Shown here: piece after piece, positions 19,182 through 27,951 of the stretch | Position numbering within the stretch: the first letter of the stretch is position 1 | How the letters are laid out: every line of letters starts with the position of its first letter | Assembly: GCF_001279005.1 (NCBI RefSeq) | Contig: NZ_LGCN01000074.1 | Coordinates: 186,001-250,000, forward strand | DNA length: 64,000 bases | Source of the DNA: Streptomyces caelestis | GTDB lineage: Bacteria; Actinomycetota; Actinomycetes; Streptomycetales; Streptomycetaceae | Reading direction: 5' to 3' | Made by a program: the position numbers and the translations under genes | The notes under the pieces: model-generated | What the model was told of the DNA's origin: nothing | The model's database searches: none | What the model saw: the letters and a program-made list of their open reading frames with translations, nothing else

Positions 19182-19827
19182 CTACCGGCCTTCGGACCGC
19201 ATGCGGTCACGTGCCTGGGTGGCGATGACGGCGGCCTGGACGCGGCGCTCCACGCCGAGCTTGGCCAGCAGCCGGGAGATGTGGTTCTTGACCGTCTTCT
19301 CGGCCAGGTACATCGCGCTCCCGGCCGGTCAGGCCGGGCAGGACGTCCGGCTCCTCGGCCGGCTGCTGTCCGGCGTTCCGCAGGCGTGCCATCACTCTGG
19401 CCGTGGCGCCGGCGTCCAGCAGCGACTGGCCGCGGGCCACCGTCCGCACGGCCGAGACCAGGTCCGAGCCCTGGATCTGCTTCAGCACGTACCCGGCCGC
19501 GCCCGCCATGATCGAATCCAGGAGCGCCTCCTCGTCGTCGAAGGAGGTCAGCATCAGGCAGGCCAGGTCCGGCATCGTCGACCGCAGGTCGCGGCAGACG
19601 GTCACGCCGTCCCCGTCGGGCAGCCGCACGTCGAGGACGGCCACGTCGGGGCGCAGGGCGGGGACCCGGACCAGTGCCTGCTCCACCGTCGCCGCCTCAC
19701 CGACCACCGTGATGTCCGGTTCGTCGTCCAGCAGGTCGTGCACTCCTCGCCGTACCACCTCGTGGTCGTCCAGCAGGAAGACCTTGATCGGGCTTCCCGT
19801 GCCGCCGTCCTGCTCGCTGTGCGCCAT
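19182..19827 (-). pseudogene. osdR: DevR/OsdR-like response regulator disrupted by an out-of-frame deletion
   Basis: The receiver half is intact: [12 protein letters not shown] (D20, D21), phosphoacceptor in [13 protein letters not shown] (D66), T94, and K116 in GYVLKQIQG. At codons 169-170 (about 19315-19323) the frame reads [13 protein letters not shown] and runs to a stop at 19207 with unrelated sequence. The +1 frame immediately after reads [20 protein letters not shown] and ends in RDRMRSEGR at a TAG at 19182, the expected C-terminal half of a LuxR-type DNA-binding domain. The roughly 17 residues normally between LTGRER and MYLAEK, holding helices 1-2, are missing. The join carries GAGCGC, which could have been a direct repeat. 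Either the gene is inactive or the assembly is collapsed here. An OsdR-type box lies 66 bp upstream. Confidence 0.8.
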
Positions 19828-19892
19828 CGAACGCTCCTCGTGGTGCCTCGGTCTCCGTCGGACTGCCCATCTTCCCAGGGCGGCCGGAGTCC

Positions 19893-19908
19893 GGGACCGG
19901 TCGGCCCC
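19893..19908. promoter_or_regulatory. OsdR/DevR-like box before osdR
   Basis: GGGACCGGTCGGCCCC, with 5-nt spacer, lies 66 nt upstream of the osdR start on the minus strand, suggesting autoregulation as in mycobacterial devR. Confidence 0.45.
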
Positions 19909-19921
19909 GTTCCCGCCCGCC

Positions 19922-20668
19922 TCAGTGGGCCGCGAGGCCGTGTCCGCGGAACTGGCCCCGTACCCGGTCCACGAGCGCCGTGTCGGGGGCCGGGGTGTCG
20001 CGCAGGGGGAAGGGAACGCCCAACGCGTCGTACTTGTGGGCGCCGAGCTTGTGGAAGGGCAGGACGTCGACCCGCTCGACGCAGTCCAGGCCGGAGAGGA
20101 ACCCGGCGAGTCCCTCGACGGCGTCCTCGTCGTCGGTCCAGCCGGGTACCAGCACGTACCTGATCCACACGCGCTTGCCCAGCCGGTCGAGGCGGGTGGC
20201 GAAGTCGAGGGTGGGGGCGAGGTCGCCGCCGGTCAGCTTCCGGTGGACGCGGACGTCGAAGGACTTGACGTCCAGCAGCACCAGGTCGGTGTCGGCGAGG
20301 AGTTCGTCCGTGGCTCGGGCGCCGAGGAAGCCGGAGGTGTCGAGGGCGGTGTGCAGGCCGAGTTCCCTGCAGCGGCGGAGGAGGGCGGCGGTGAACGCCG
20401 GCTGGAGGAGGGCCTCGCCGCCGGTGAGGGTCACTCCCCCGCCGGCGGTGGTGAGGAAGGCCCGGTACTTCCCGATCTCGGCCATCACCTCGTCGACGGT
20501 GGCCGGTTCGCCGTCCCGCATGTGCCAGGTGTCAGGGTTGGCGCAGTACAGGCAGCGCAGCGGGCAGCCGCTGAGGAACAGCACGAACCGGGTCCCGGGA
20601 CCGTCCACTCCCGTGGACAGGTCCCAGGAGTGGATCCGGCCCGTCACCGGCTCGACGGTGGTGCTCAC
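19922..20668 (-). CDS. pflA: Pyruvate formate-lyase activating enzyme (radical SAM)
   Basis: A 248-residue radical SAM enzyme that installs the glycyl radical on pyruvate formate-lyase. The 4Fe-4S motif CxxxCxxC is in [17 protein letters not shown] (cysteines at about residues 35, 39 and 42), preceded by [10 protein letters not shown]. The SAM-binding GGEAL loop is in [12 protein letters not shown]. Length and order match E. coli PflA. The GTG at 20668 overlaps the pflB stop by four bases, so the activase is translated with its substrate. The reaction needs strict anoxia, because the radical is destroyed by O2. Confidence 0.92.
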   Translation of the reverse strand: MSTTVEPVTGRIHSWDLSTGVDGPGTRFVLFLSGCPLRCLYCANPDTWHMRDGEPATVDEVMAEIGKYRAFLTTAGGGVTLTGGEALLQPAFTAALLRRCRELGLHTALDTSGFLGARATDELLADTDLVLLDVKSFDVRVHRKLTGGDLAPTLDFATRLDRLGKRVWIRYVLVPGWTDDEDAVEGLAGFLSGLDCVERVDVLPFHKLGAHKYDALGVPFPLRDTPAPDTALVDRVRGQFRGHGLAAH

Positions 20669-22923
20669 AGCGATCCGTGGAAGGTGCGGCTGATCACGTC
20701 GAGCTGCTGCTCGCGGGTCAGGCGGACGAAGTTGACGGCGTATCCGGAGACCCGGACCGTCAGCTCGGGGTACTTCTCCGGGTGGTCCATGGCGTCCTCC
20801 AGGGTCGCCCGGTCCAGGACGTTGACGTTCATGTGGAAGCCGCCGGAGGCCATGTAGGCGTCGAGGATGCCGACCAGGTGACCGGCGCGTTCGTCGGGGA
20901 CGTGCCCGAGTCCCTCCGGGGTGATGGTGGTGGTCAGGGAGATGCCGTCCCGCGCCGCCTCGTAGGGCAGCTTGGCCACCGACAGGGCCGAGGCGGCCAC
21001 GCCGTGCCGGTCGCGTCCGTTCATCGGGTTGGCGCCGGGGGCGAAGGGCTGTCCGGCGCGGCGGCCGTCGGGGGTGTTGCCGGTGTGCTTGCCGTACACC
21101 ACGTTGGAGGTGATGGTCAGCACCGACTGGGTGTGCTCGGCGTCGCGGTAGGCCGGGTGCTCGCGCACCTTGGCCATGAAGGACTCCACCAGGCCGACGG
21201 CGAGCGCGTCGACGCGGTCGTCGTTGTTGCCGTAGGCCGGGAACTCCCCCTCGGTCTCGAAGTCCACGGCCAGTCCGGTCGCGTCGCGGAGCACCTTGAC
21301 CCGGGCGTGCTTGACGGCGGACAGGCTGTCCACGGCGACCGACAGGCCGGCGATGCCGCAGGCCATGAAGCGGTGCACGGGGTGGTCGTGCAGGGCCATC
21401 TCGATGCGCTCGTAGGCGTACTTGTCGTGCATGCAGTGGATGACGTTGAGGGTGTCCACGTACGTTCGGGCGAGCCAGTCCAGGACGCGGTCGTACGCGG
21501 CCGACAGCTCGTCGTAGTCGAGGTACTCGCCGGTCAGCGCAGGCGTCTCGGGGGCGACCTGGTCGCCGGTCATCTCGTCCCGGCCGCCGTTGACGGCGTA
21601 CAGCAGCGCCTTGGCGAGGTTGACGCGGGCGCCGAAGAACTGCATCTGCCTGCCGACCGCCATCGCGGAGACGCAGCAGGCGATCGCGGTGTCGTCGCCG
21701 GTGCGCGGGCGCATCAGGTCGTCGGACTCGTACTGGACGGCGCTGGTGTCGATGGAGACCTGGGCGCAGAACTCCTTGAAGCCGTCCGGGAGCCGGGGCG
21801 ACCACAGCACGGTCAGGTTGGGCTCCGGGGCCGGGCCGAGGTTGTACAGGGTCCGCAGGAAGCGGAAGGAGGTGCGGGTGACCAGCGGCCGGCCGTCGGC
21901 GCCGATGCCGCCGATGGACTCCGTGACCCAGGTGGGGTCGCCGGAGAACAGGGCGTCGTACTCGGGGGTGCGCAGGAACCGCACGATCCGCAGCTTGATG
22001 ACGAAGTCGTCGACGAGTTCCTGGGCGCGGCTCTCGTCGAGGAGCCCTTCGTCCAGGTCCCGCTGGAGGTAGACGTCCAGGAAGGTGGAGGTGCGGCCCA
22101 GCGACATCGCGGCGCCGTTCTGTTCCTTCACCGCGGCGAGGAAGCCCAGGTAGAGCCATTGGACCGCCTCGTGCGCGGTGGTCGCGGGCCTGGTGACGTC
22201 GCAGCCGTAGGACGCCGCCATGCGGGTCAGCTCGCCCAGCGCGCGGATCTGCTCGGCCAGTTCCTCGCGGTCGCGGATGACGTCCGCGGTGGACGGCCGG
22301 GCGTCCAGCAGGGCCCGCTCGGCGCGCTTGGCCTCGACGAGCCGGTCGGTTCCGTACAGCGCGACGCGCCGGTAGTCGCCGATGATCCGGCCGCGGCCGT
22401 AGGCGTCGGGCAGCCCGGTGATGATGCCGGCCTTGCGGGCGGCGCGCATCACGGGGGTGTACGCGTCGAAGACGCCGTCGTTGTGGGTCTTGCGGTAGGC
22501 GCCGAACACCTTCGTCACGAAGGGGTCGGCCTCGTAGCCGTACGCCTTCAGTCCGTTCTCCACCATGCGCAGCCCGCCGCCCGGCATGATCGCGCGCTTG
22601 AGCGGTGCGTCCGTCTGCAGGCCGACGATCAGTTCGCGGTCCCGGTCGATGTACCCCGGCGCGTGCGAGGTGATCGTGGAGGGGGTGGCGGTGTCCACGT
22701 CGAGGACGCCCCGGCGCCGCTCCTCGGGGAAGAGCGCGCTGACCTTCTCCCAGACCGCGCGGGTGCGGTCCGTGGGGCCGGTCAGGAAAGCGGCGTCGCC
22801 TTCGTACGGGGTGTAGTTGGCCTGGATGAAGTCGCGTACGTCGATGCGCTCACGCCATGCGCTTCCGGCGAACCGCCGCCAGGCGTCGGCGGTCCGGGGG
22901 GCGGCTGTCACCGTCGCGGTCAT
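20665..22923 (-). CDS. pflB: Pyruvate formate-lyase (formate C-acetyltransferase)
   Basis: A 752-residue glycyl radical enzyme that splits pyruvate with CoA into acetyl-CoA and formate without making NADH. The active-site cysteine pair is in AIACCVSAM (C416, C417) and the glycyl radical site in [12 protein letters not shown] (G727), 25 residues from the end, as in E. coli PflB. Full length and apparently intact. It is co-transcribed with pflA. PFL is unexpected in filamentous aerobes and implies growth or survival under real anoxia, for example in pellets or waterlogged soil. A GGGACCTTCGGCCCC box lies 110 bp upstream of the ATG. Confidence 0.95.
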   Translation of the reverse strand: MTATVTAAPRTADAWRRFAGSAWRERIDVRDFIQANYTPYEGDAAFLTGPTDRTRAVWEKVSALFPEERRRGVLDVDTATPSTITSHAPGYIDRDRELIVGLQTDAPLKRAIMPGGGLRMVENGLKAYGYEADPFVTKVFGAYRKTHNDGVFDAYTPVMRAARKAGIITGLPDAYGRGRIIGDYRRVALYGTDRLVEAKRAERALLDARPSTADVIRDREELAEQIRALGELTRMAASYGCDVTRPATTAHEAVQWLYLGFLAAVKEQNGAAMSLGRTSTFLDVYLQRDLDEGLLDESRAQELVDDFVIKLRIVRFLRTPEYDALFSGDPTWVTESIGGIGADGRPLVTRTSFRFLRTLYNLGPAPEPNLTVLWSPRLPDGFKEFCAQVSIDTSAVQYESDDLMRPRTGDDTAIACCVSAMAVGRQMQFFGARVNLAKALLYAVNGGRDEMTGDQVAPETPALTGEYLDYDELSAAYDRVLDWLARTYVDTLNVIHCMHDKYAYERIEMALHDHPVHRFMACGIAGLSVAVDSLSAVKHARVKVLRDATGLAVDFETEGEFPAYGNNDDRVDALAVGLVESFMAKVREHPAYRDAEHTQSVLTITSNVVYGKHTGNTPDGRRAGQPFAPGANPMNGRDRHGVAASALSVAKLPYEAARDGISLTTTITPEGLGHVPDERAGHLVGILDAYMASGGFHMNVNVLDRATLEDAMDHPEKYPELTVRVSGYAVNFVRLTREQQLDVISRTFHGSL

Positions 22924-23032
22924 CGCGGGTCCTCTCCTCGCAGGGTCTCGTCACCGCCGATGCTCGTCGTGCGGGCCAGCGGCGAGGAGTGCCGGACAGG
23001 GCACCGGGCGGGCCCCTCCGTCCCCGGCCGGC

Positions 23033-23047
23033 CGGGACCTTCGGCCC
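23033..23047. promoter_or_regulatory. OsdR/DevR-like box before pflB
   Basis: GGGACCTTCGGCCCC, 110 nt upstream of the pflB start on the minus strand. It is the archetype of the CTTC-core version seen also at 16930 and 27847. Confidence 0.55.
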
Positions 23048-23697
23048 CGTCCCGGGGACCGCGCACCACGGGACGGGTCCGTCGGGGCGAGGGCGGACCG
23101 CGGGAGGGGCGCGGTGTGCGCGCCCGGCCACGACGTCGTGGCGCCGGCGCGCCTGCGTGCCCGGTGGACCGGCGGTCGGCCGGCGGGCCGCGCCACCTCG
23201 GTCGTGCGGTGCGGGAGCCCGGGCCCGCCGGGCCGGCGCCGTCCGTGGCCGGCGGACGCTCGTCGACGGCTCCCCGTCCCGCCCTGGCCGGTACGACCGG
23301 GCGGACGGGCCGGCCGGCGAGGCGCCGGGACACGGAGCCCGTCACGCATCCGCCCGGGCCCGGGGCCGGGGGCCGAGGGCCGGGCGGGCCGGGGCGGCCG
23401 GCGGAGTGGTGACCGTCGCGTCGCAGAGGGGCCGGCCGGTGGTCCGCAGGCCCGGTCGTGCGCGGTGTCCGTTCCGGGGAGGCACGGCGCGGGGCGGGCC
23501 GGCGGCGCCGGACGCGGATCGCACCGGGCCCGGTCCCCCGCCGGGCCTTCCGCACCGCCCCGTGCGCGGTGGCGAGGCCCGCGGCCGGTTCCCGCCACGC
23601 TGCCGTGCGGCCTGACGTGCGCCCCGGGCCGACGGCTTCCGGCGCCCTGGAGCGTCCTTCCGGCCGAGCCCCCGGCGAAGGTCCCGGAGGCCCTTTC

Positions 23698-23711
23698 GGG
23701 ACGAACGGCGC
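23698..23711. promoter_or_regulatory. OsdR/DevR-like box before ppdK
   Basis: GGGACGAACGGCGC, 111 nt upstream of the ppdK start. The left half site and GAAC spacer match the box at 3082; the right half site is weaker (GGCGC). Confidence 0.45.
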
Positions 23712-23821
23712 GGCCCTGGGCCGGCCGGTCCCCCGGGCGGGACGGCCGGCACCTCGCGCCGGGCGCGCTCCCGTCCCACGCTGGAACCATCACGCCCCCC
23801 ACGGCTGAGGAGCGCAGCGTC

Positions 23822-26518
23822 ATGGTCCGTTATGTGTACGACTTCACCGAGGGCGGCCGTGACCTGGCCGGCCTCCTCGGCGGCAAGGGATCGAACCTGG
23901 CCGAGATGACCCGGCTCGGGCTCCCCGTGCCGCCGGGCTTCACCCTCACCACCGAGGCGTGCCGCGCCTTCCTGGCCACGGGCAGCGAGCCCGCCGGCCT
24001 GTGGGAGGAGGTCTCGGCGCACCTGTCGGCCCTCGAGGCGTCCGCCGGCCGGCTGCTGGGGCAACCGGACGACCCGCTGCTGCTGTCCGTCCGCTCCGGC
24101 GCGAAGTTCTCCATGCCCGGCATGATGGAGACGATCCTCGACATCGGCCTGAACGACGACTCCGTCCTCGGGCTGGCCAAGGTCTCCGGCGGCGAACGCT
24201 TCGCCTGGGACTCCTACCGCCGCCTCGTCCAGATGTTCGGCAGCACGGTCATGGGCGTCGACTCCGCCTCCTTCGAACGTTCCCTCGCCGCGATGAAGGA
24301 CCTGCGCGGTGTGCGGGACGACGTGCACCTGACGGCGTCCGACCTGGCCGAGCTGGTCGAGACGTACAAGGAGCTGATCCGCCTGGAGACCGGGGAGCAC
24401 TTCCCGCAGTCCCCCGCCGAACAGCTGCGCCGGGCGGTCCTGGCCGTGTTCGAGTCCTGGAACGGCGAGCGCGCCCGCCTGTACCGGCGGCGCGAGCACA
24501 TCGCCGACGACCTCGGCACCGCCGTCAACGTGCAGCGCATGGTCTTCGGCAACCTCGGGGCCGACTCCGGCAGCGGCGTCGCCTTCACCCGGGACCCGGC
24601 CACCGGGCGCCCCGGCCTGTACGGCGACTACCTGCCCGACGCGCAGGGCGAGGACGTCGTCGCGGGCATCCGCAACACCGTGTCCCTGAGCGAGCTGGCG
24701 CGCCTGGACCCCGAGTCGTACGCACGGCTGCGGGCGCACACGGAGACCCTGGAGCGGCACTACCGCGACCTGTGCGACATCGAGTTCACCATCGAGCGCG
24801 GCACGCTGTGGATGCTCCAGACGCGGGTCGGCAAGCGCACCGCCGAGGCCGCGTTCGTCCTCGCCGCCGAGCTGGCCGACGAGGGGCTCATCACCCCGGA
24901 CGAGGCGCTGGCCCGGGTGAGCGGCGAGGGCCTGGCCCGGCTGATGTTCCCGCGGTTCGACGCCTCGGCGACCGGCGCCGTGCTCGCCCGCGGCGTCCCC
25001 GCCTCCCCCGGCGCGGCGGTCGGCGCCGTGGTCTTCGACACCACCCGGGCCGTACGCCGCGCCGCGGCCGGCGAGAAGGTCGTCCTCGTCCGGCAGGAGA
25101 CCACCCCCGACGACCTGCCCGGCATGATCGCCGCCCAGGCGGTCCTCACCAGCCGGGGCGGCAAGACCAGCCACGCGGCCGTCGTCGCCCGCGGCATGGG
25201 CAAGGTCTGCGTGTGCGGCGCCGAGGAGCTCGCCGTGGACACCGGGGCCCGCCGCTTCACCGCCGCGGACGGCACCGTCGTCGAGGAGGGCGCCGTCGTC
25301 TCGGTGGACGGCTCCGCGGGAGCGGTGTACGCGGGGCCGGTCCCGCTGGTGGACTCGGCGGTCATCCGGTACCTGGAGGGCGGCCGGGGGGACGAGGGCG
25401 CGCGGGGCGTGGTCGACGCGGTGGCCCGGGCGCTGTCGCGCGCGGACGCCGTCCGGCGCCTGGAGGTGCGGGCCAACGCCGACACCCCCGAGGACGCCGC
25501 CCGGGCCCGCCGGTTCGGAGCGCGGGGCGTCGGCCTGTGCCGTACCGAGCACATGTTCCTCGGCGAGCGCCGCAAGCTGGTCGAGCAGATGATCCTGGCC
25601 GGCACGGACGCCGAGCGCGACCGGGCCCTGGCGGACCTCCTGCCCCTTCAGCGGCGGGACTTCACCGGCATCCTGGAGGCGATGGACGGCCTGCCGGTCA
25701 CCATCCGGCTGCTGGACCCGCCGCTGCACGAGTTCCTGCCCGACCACACCGACCTGGCGGTGCGGATCGCCGCCGCCGAGGCCCGGGGCGAGGAACCGGA
25801 CGCCCACGACGTCGACCTGCTGAGCGCCGTGAACCGCATGCACGAGGAGAACCCGATGCTCGGGCTGCGCGGTGTGCGGCTGGGGCTGGTCGTCCCCGGT
25901 CTGGTCGCCATGCAGGTCCGGGCGATCGGTGAGGCCGTCGCCGGGCGTCTCCTGGCCGGTGGCGCCCCCCGGGCGGAGATCATGGTCCCGCTCGTCGGTG
26001 ACGTGCGGGAGCTGCGCCTCGTCCGCGAGGAGGTGCGACGGGTGCTCGCCGACGTCTCGCGGGCGGCGGGCGTCACCGTCGACTGCCCCGTCGGCACCAT
26101 GATCGAGCTGCCCAGGGCGGCCCTGACGGCCGGCCGGATCGCCGAGGAGGCCGAGTTCTTCTCCTTCGGCACCAACGACCTGACCCAGACCACCTGGGGC
26201 TTCTCCCGCGACGACGTCGAGGCGGAGTTCTTCTCCGCCTACCTCGACAAGGGCGTCTTCCCGGTGTCCCCGTTCGAGACGCTCGACCGGGACGGTGTGG
26301 GCCGGCTCGTCTCGCTCGCCGTCGCCGAGGGCCGCGCCACCCGCCCGGACCTCACGATCGGCGTGTGCGGCGAGCACGGCGGCGACCCCGACTCGGTGCA
26401 CTTCTTCCACACCGCGGGACTGGACTACGTCTCCTGCTCGCCGTTCCGGGTGCCGGTGGCGCGACTGGAGGCGGGCCGGGCGGCGCTGGAGGGGACCGAG
26501 GGGAGCGACAGCAGGTGA
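23822..26518 (+). CDS. ppdK: Pyruvate, phosphate dikinase
   Basis: An 898-residue enzyme interconverting pyruvate + ATP + Pi with PEP + AMP + PPi. The N-terminal nucleotide-binding domain starts VYDFTEGGRDL and includes the substrate motif RSGAKFSMPGMMETILDIG. The phosphohistidine domain has SRGGKTSHAAVVARGMGK with catalytic H451. The C-terminal PEP/pyruvate TIM barrel has GLCRTEHMF and SFGTNDLTQTTWG. All are intact. In the OsdR/DevR context it could save ATP by using PPi glycolytically or feed PEP under low oxygen. The ATG at 23822 follows a GAGGAG stretch; in-frame upstream sequence is low-complexity. Confidence 0.95.
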   Translation: MVRYVYDFTEGGRDLAGLLGGKGSNLAEMTRLGLPVPPGFTLTTEACRAFLATGSEPAGLWEEVSAHLSALEASAGRLLGQPDDPLLLSVRSGAKFSMPGMMETILDIGLNDDSVLGLAKVSGGERFAWDSYRRLVQMFGSTVMGVDSASFERSLAAMKDLRGVRDDVHLTASDLAELVETYKELIRLETGEHFPQSPAEQLRRAVLAVFESWNGERARLYRRREHIADDLGTAVNVQRMVFGNLGADSGSGVAFTRDPATGRPGLYGDYLPDAQGEDVVAGIRNTVSLSELARLDPESYARLRAHTETLERHYRDLCDIEFTIERGTLWMLQTRVGKRTAEAAFVLAAELADEGLITPDEALARVSGEGLARLMFPRFDASATGAVLARGVPASPGAAVGAVVFDTTRAVRRAAAGEKVVLVRQETTPDDLPGMIAAQAVLTSRGGKTSHAAVVARGMGKVCVCGAEELAVDTGARRFTAADGTVVEEGAVVSVDGSAGAVYAGPVPLVDSAVIRYLEGGRGDEGARGVVDAVARALSRADAVRRLEVRANADTPEDAARARRFGARGVGLCRTEHMFLGERRKLVEQMILAGTDAERDRALADLLPLQRRDFTGILEAMDGLPVTIRLLDPPLHEFLPDHTDLAVRIAAAEARGEEPDAHDVDLLSAVNRMHEENPMLGLRGVRLGLVVPGLVAMQVRAIGEAVAGRLLAGGAPRAEIMVPLVGDVRELRLVREEVRRVLADVSRAAGVTVDCPVGTMIELPRAALTAGRIAEEAEFFSFGTNDLTQTTWGFSRDDVEAEFFSAYLDKGVFPVSPFETLDRDGVGRLVSLAVAEGRATRPDLTIGVCGEHGGDPDSVHFFHTAGLDYVSCSPFRVPVARLEAGRAALEGTEGSDSR

Positions 26519-26531
26519 GACCCGGGGCCCT

Positions 26532-26547
26532 GGGACCTCTCGGCCCT
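26532..26547. promoter_or_regulatory. OsdR/DevR-like box before the HPF-like gene
   Basis: GGGACCTCTCGGCCCT, with 5-nt spacer, 87 nt upstream of the 26635 start codon and just after the ppdK stop. Confidence 0.45.
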
Positions 26548-26634
26548 GGGGCCGAGGGCCGACCGCCTCTGGGACGCGGGCGGGAGGCGCGGCAGTCCTG
26601 AGGTGTCGCAGAACGATCACAGGGAGTGGAGCAC

Positions 26635-27036
26635 ATGACCGCCAAGGACACCGGTGCCCGTGAGACCACCGCCACCGTGCGGGTGCGTGCCGACGGCGGG
26701 GTGGACGAGGAGTCCCTCGCCCGTCTCCGCGAGAAGGTCGCCACCGCCCTGGACCGGTCCGGACTGCCGCCCGTGAGCGGTGAGGTGCGCGTCCTGCGGG
26801 CCTCGGCCCACCACGTCACGCTGCCCTGGTCCGGCGGCGCCGAGATCCGGGTCGGCGGCGACCTCGTCGTCGTCCACGCCCGCGAGGCGACCGCCCGCGA
26901 ACTCGCCGCCCGGCTCCACGACCGGCTGCGCGCCGGCGTCGAACGCGTCGCCCACCGCCATGACACCGTCCGCCGGACGGCCGCACCGCCCCCGTGGCGC
27001 GGCGGCCCGCAAAAGCAGGCGCCGCACGGCGCCTGA
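26635..27036 (+). CDS. Short HPF/RaiA-like protein, possible hibernation factor
   Basis: A 133-residue protein. Residues about 15-105 follow the alpha/beta pattern of ribosome hibernation factors of the HPF/RaiA (sigma-54 modulation) family: VRVRADGGVDEESLARLREK, then a beta strand with HHVTLPWSGGAEIRV, then VVVHAREATARELAARLHD. The S30EA C-terminal dimerisation domain of long HPF is absent, and the tail is basic and proline-rich. The DosR-controlled Rv0079 and RafH proteins of mycobacteria stabilise ribosomes in hypoxia, so a similar role is plausible but unproven. The ATG at 26635 lies eight bases after GGGAG. A GGGAC-N5-GGCCC box lies upstream. Confidence 0.6.
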   Translation: MTAKDTGARETTATVRVRADGGVDEESLARLREKVATALDRSGLPPVSGEVRVLRASAHHVTLPWSGGAEIRVGGDLVVVHAREATARELAARLHDRLRAGVERVAHRHDTVRRTAAPPPWRGGPQKQAPHGA

Positions 27037-27046
27037 CCGCCCCGGC

Positions 27047-27083
27047 GGGAGGGCCGGAGCCGGCCTCCGGCTCCGGCCCTCCC
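27047..27083. terminator. Perfect 17-bp stem-loop between HPF-like and CBS-BON genes
   Basis: A 17-bp perfect inverted repeat (27047-27063 with 27067-27083) around a CCT loop follows the HPF-like stop by ten bases. There is no T-run. It is likely a terminator or mRNA-stabilising hairpin. Confidence 0.55.
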
Positions 27084-27111
27084 CGTCCGCGCTCGTGAAG
27101 GAGGATCCGCC

Positions 27112-27759
27112 ATGACCGCTCGCACCGTCGGTGAAGTGATGACCGGGGACGTCGTCCAGGCCCGCCGGACGACGCCGTTCAAGGAGGTCGTGCGGCTGCT
27201 CGACCACCACCGGATCAGCGGGCTGCCGGTGGTCGACGCCGACGACAAGGTCCTCGGCGTCCTGTCCGGAAGCGACCTGGTGCGCCTCCAGGCGCACCGG
27301 GACGGCTCCGCGCCGCCTCCCGCCCTGACGGCGGGGGACGTGATGTCGAGCCCCGCGATCACCGTCCACCCGGAGCAGACCGTGCCGGACGCGGCCCGGC
27401 TGATGGAGCGCCGTGGCGTCGAGCGGCTGCCCGTGGTCGACGAGGCCGACCGCCTCATCGGCATCGCCACCCGCCGCGACCTCCTGCGGGTCTTCCTGCG
27501 CGCGGACGACGACATCCGCCGCCAGGTGACCGGGGACATCGTCGTCGGCGCGCTGGGACTGCCGGCCGACGCCGTCCTCGTCTCCGTACGCGACGGTGTC
27601 GTCACCCTCGCCGGCCGTGTCGAACGGCGCGGACAGGCGCCGGAGCTCCTGCACGCCGTCTGGCGCCTCGAAGGCGTGGTCGGCGTGGTGAACCGCCTCG
27701 GCTTGCGCGCCGGCGACGGCGCGGCGCCCGCCCCGCTCGCCCGGGCCGGGAACCCGTGA
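27112..27759 (+). CDS. CBS-pair protein with BON domain
   Basis: A 215-residue protein with two CBS motifs (VGEVMTGDVVQ with HRISGLPVVDADD; AGDVMSSPAITV with RGVERLPVVDEAD) and a C-terminal BON domain (VRDGVVTLAGRVERRGQAPE, VVGVVNRLGLRAG). It is a paralogue of the protein at 13,321-14,052 but lacks its roughly 28-residue basic insert between the CBS motifs. Probable role is adenylate sensing in the stress response; targets are unknown. The ATG at 27112 follows GAAGGAGG, the best ribosome site nearby. Confidence 0.88.
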   Translation: MTARTVGEVMTGDVVQARRTTPFKEVVRLLDHHRISGLPVVDADDKVLGVLSGSDLVRLQAHRDGSAPPPALTAGDVMSSPAITVHPEQTVPDAARLMERRGVERLPVVDEADRLIGIATRRDLLRVFLRADDDIRRQVTGDIVVGALGLPADAVLVSVRDGVVTLAGRVERRGQAPELLHAVWRLEGVVGVVNRLGLRAGDGAAPAPLARAGNP

Positions 27760-27846
27760 CCGGAGCGGGGCGGGCGGTCCCGTGCCGCGGCTCGCCCGGG
27801 CCGGGGCCGGCGGTCCCCGCCGGGCCGGGCCGGACGGCCGCGGGAG

Positions 27847-27861
27847 GGGACCTTCGGCGCC
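27847..27861. promoter_or_regulatory. OsdR/DevR-like box before adhE
   Basis: GGGACCTTCGGCGCC, 91 nt upstream of the adhE start. The core GGGACCTTCGG is identical to the box before pflB. Confidence 0.5.
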
Positions 27862-27951
27862 TCCCGCGGCCGTCCGGTCCCCGAGGACAGTGAAGGCGAA
27901 GAGCGGACCGCCGTACACCACGGCGGTCCCCGACGACGGAGGCGGACCATC

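Larger units (their letters stand above)
22924..23821. other. Divergent promoter region between pflB and ppdK
   Basis: Nearly 900 bp without a supported gene. Open frames on both strands are arginine/proline-rich shadows. The stretch contains OsdR-like boxes for pflB (23033-23047) and for ppdK (23698-23711) at its two ends. The length is unusual for a divergent promoter region, and the middle 600 bp show no feature I recognise. Confidence 0.5.

Noticed and set aside
23342..26620. 1092-codon minus-strand frame
   Set aside because: Antisense to ppdK, no recognisable domain.
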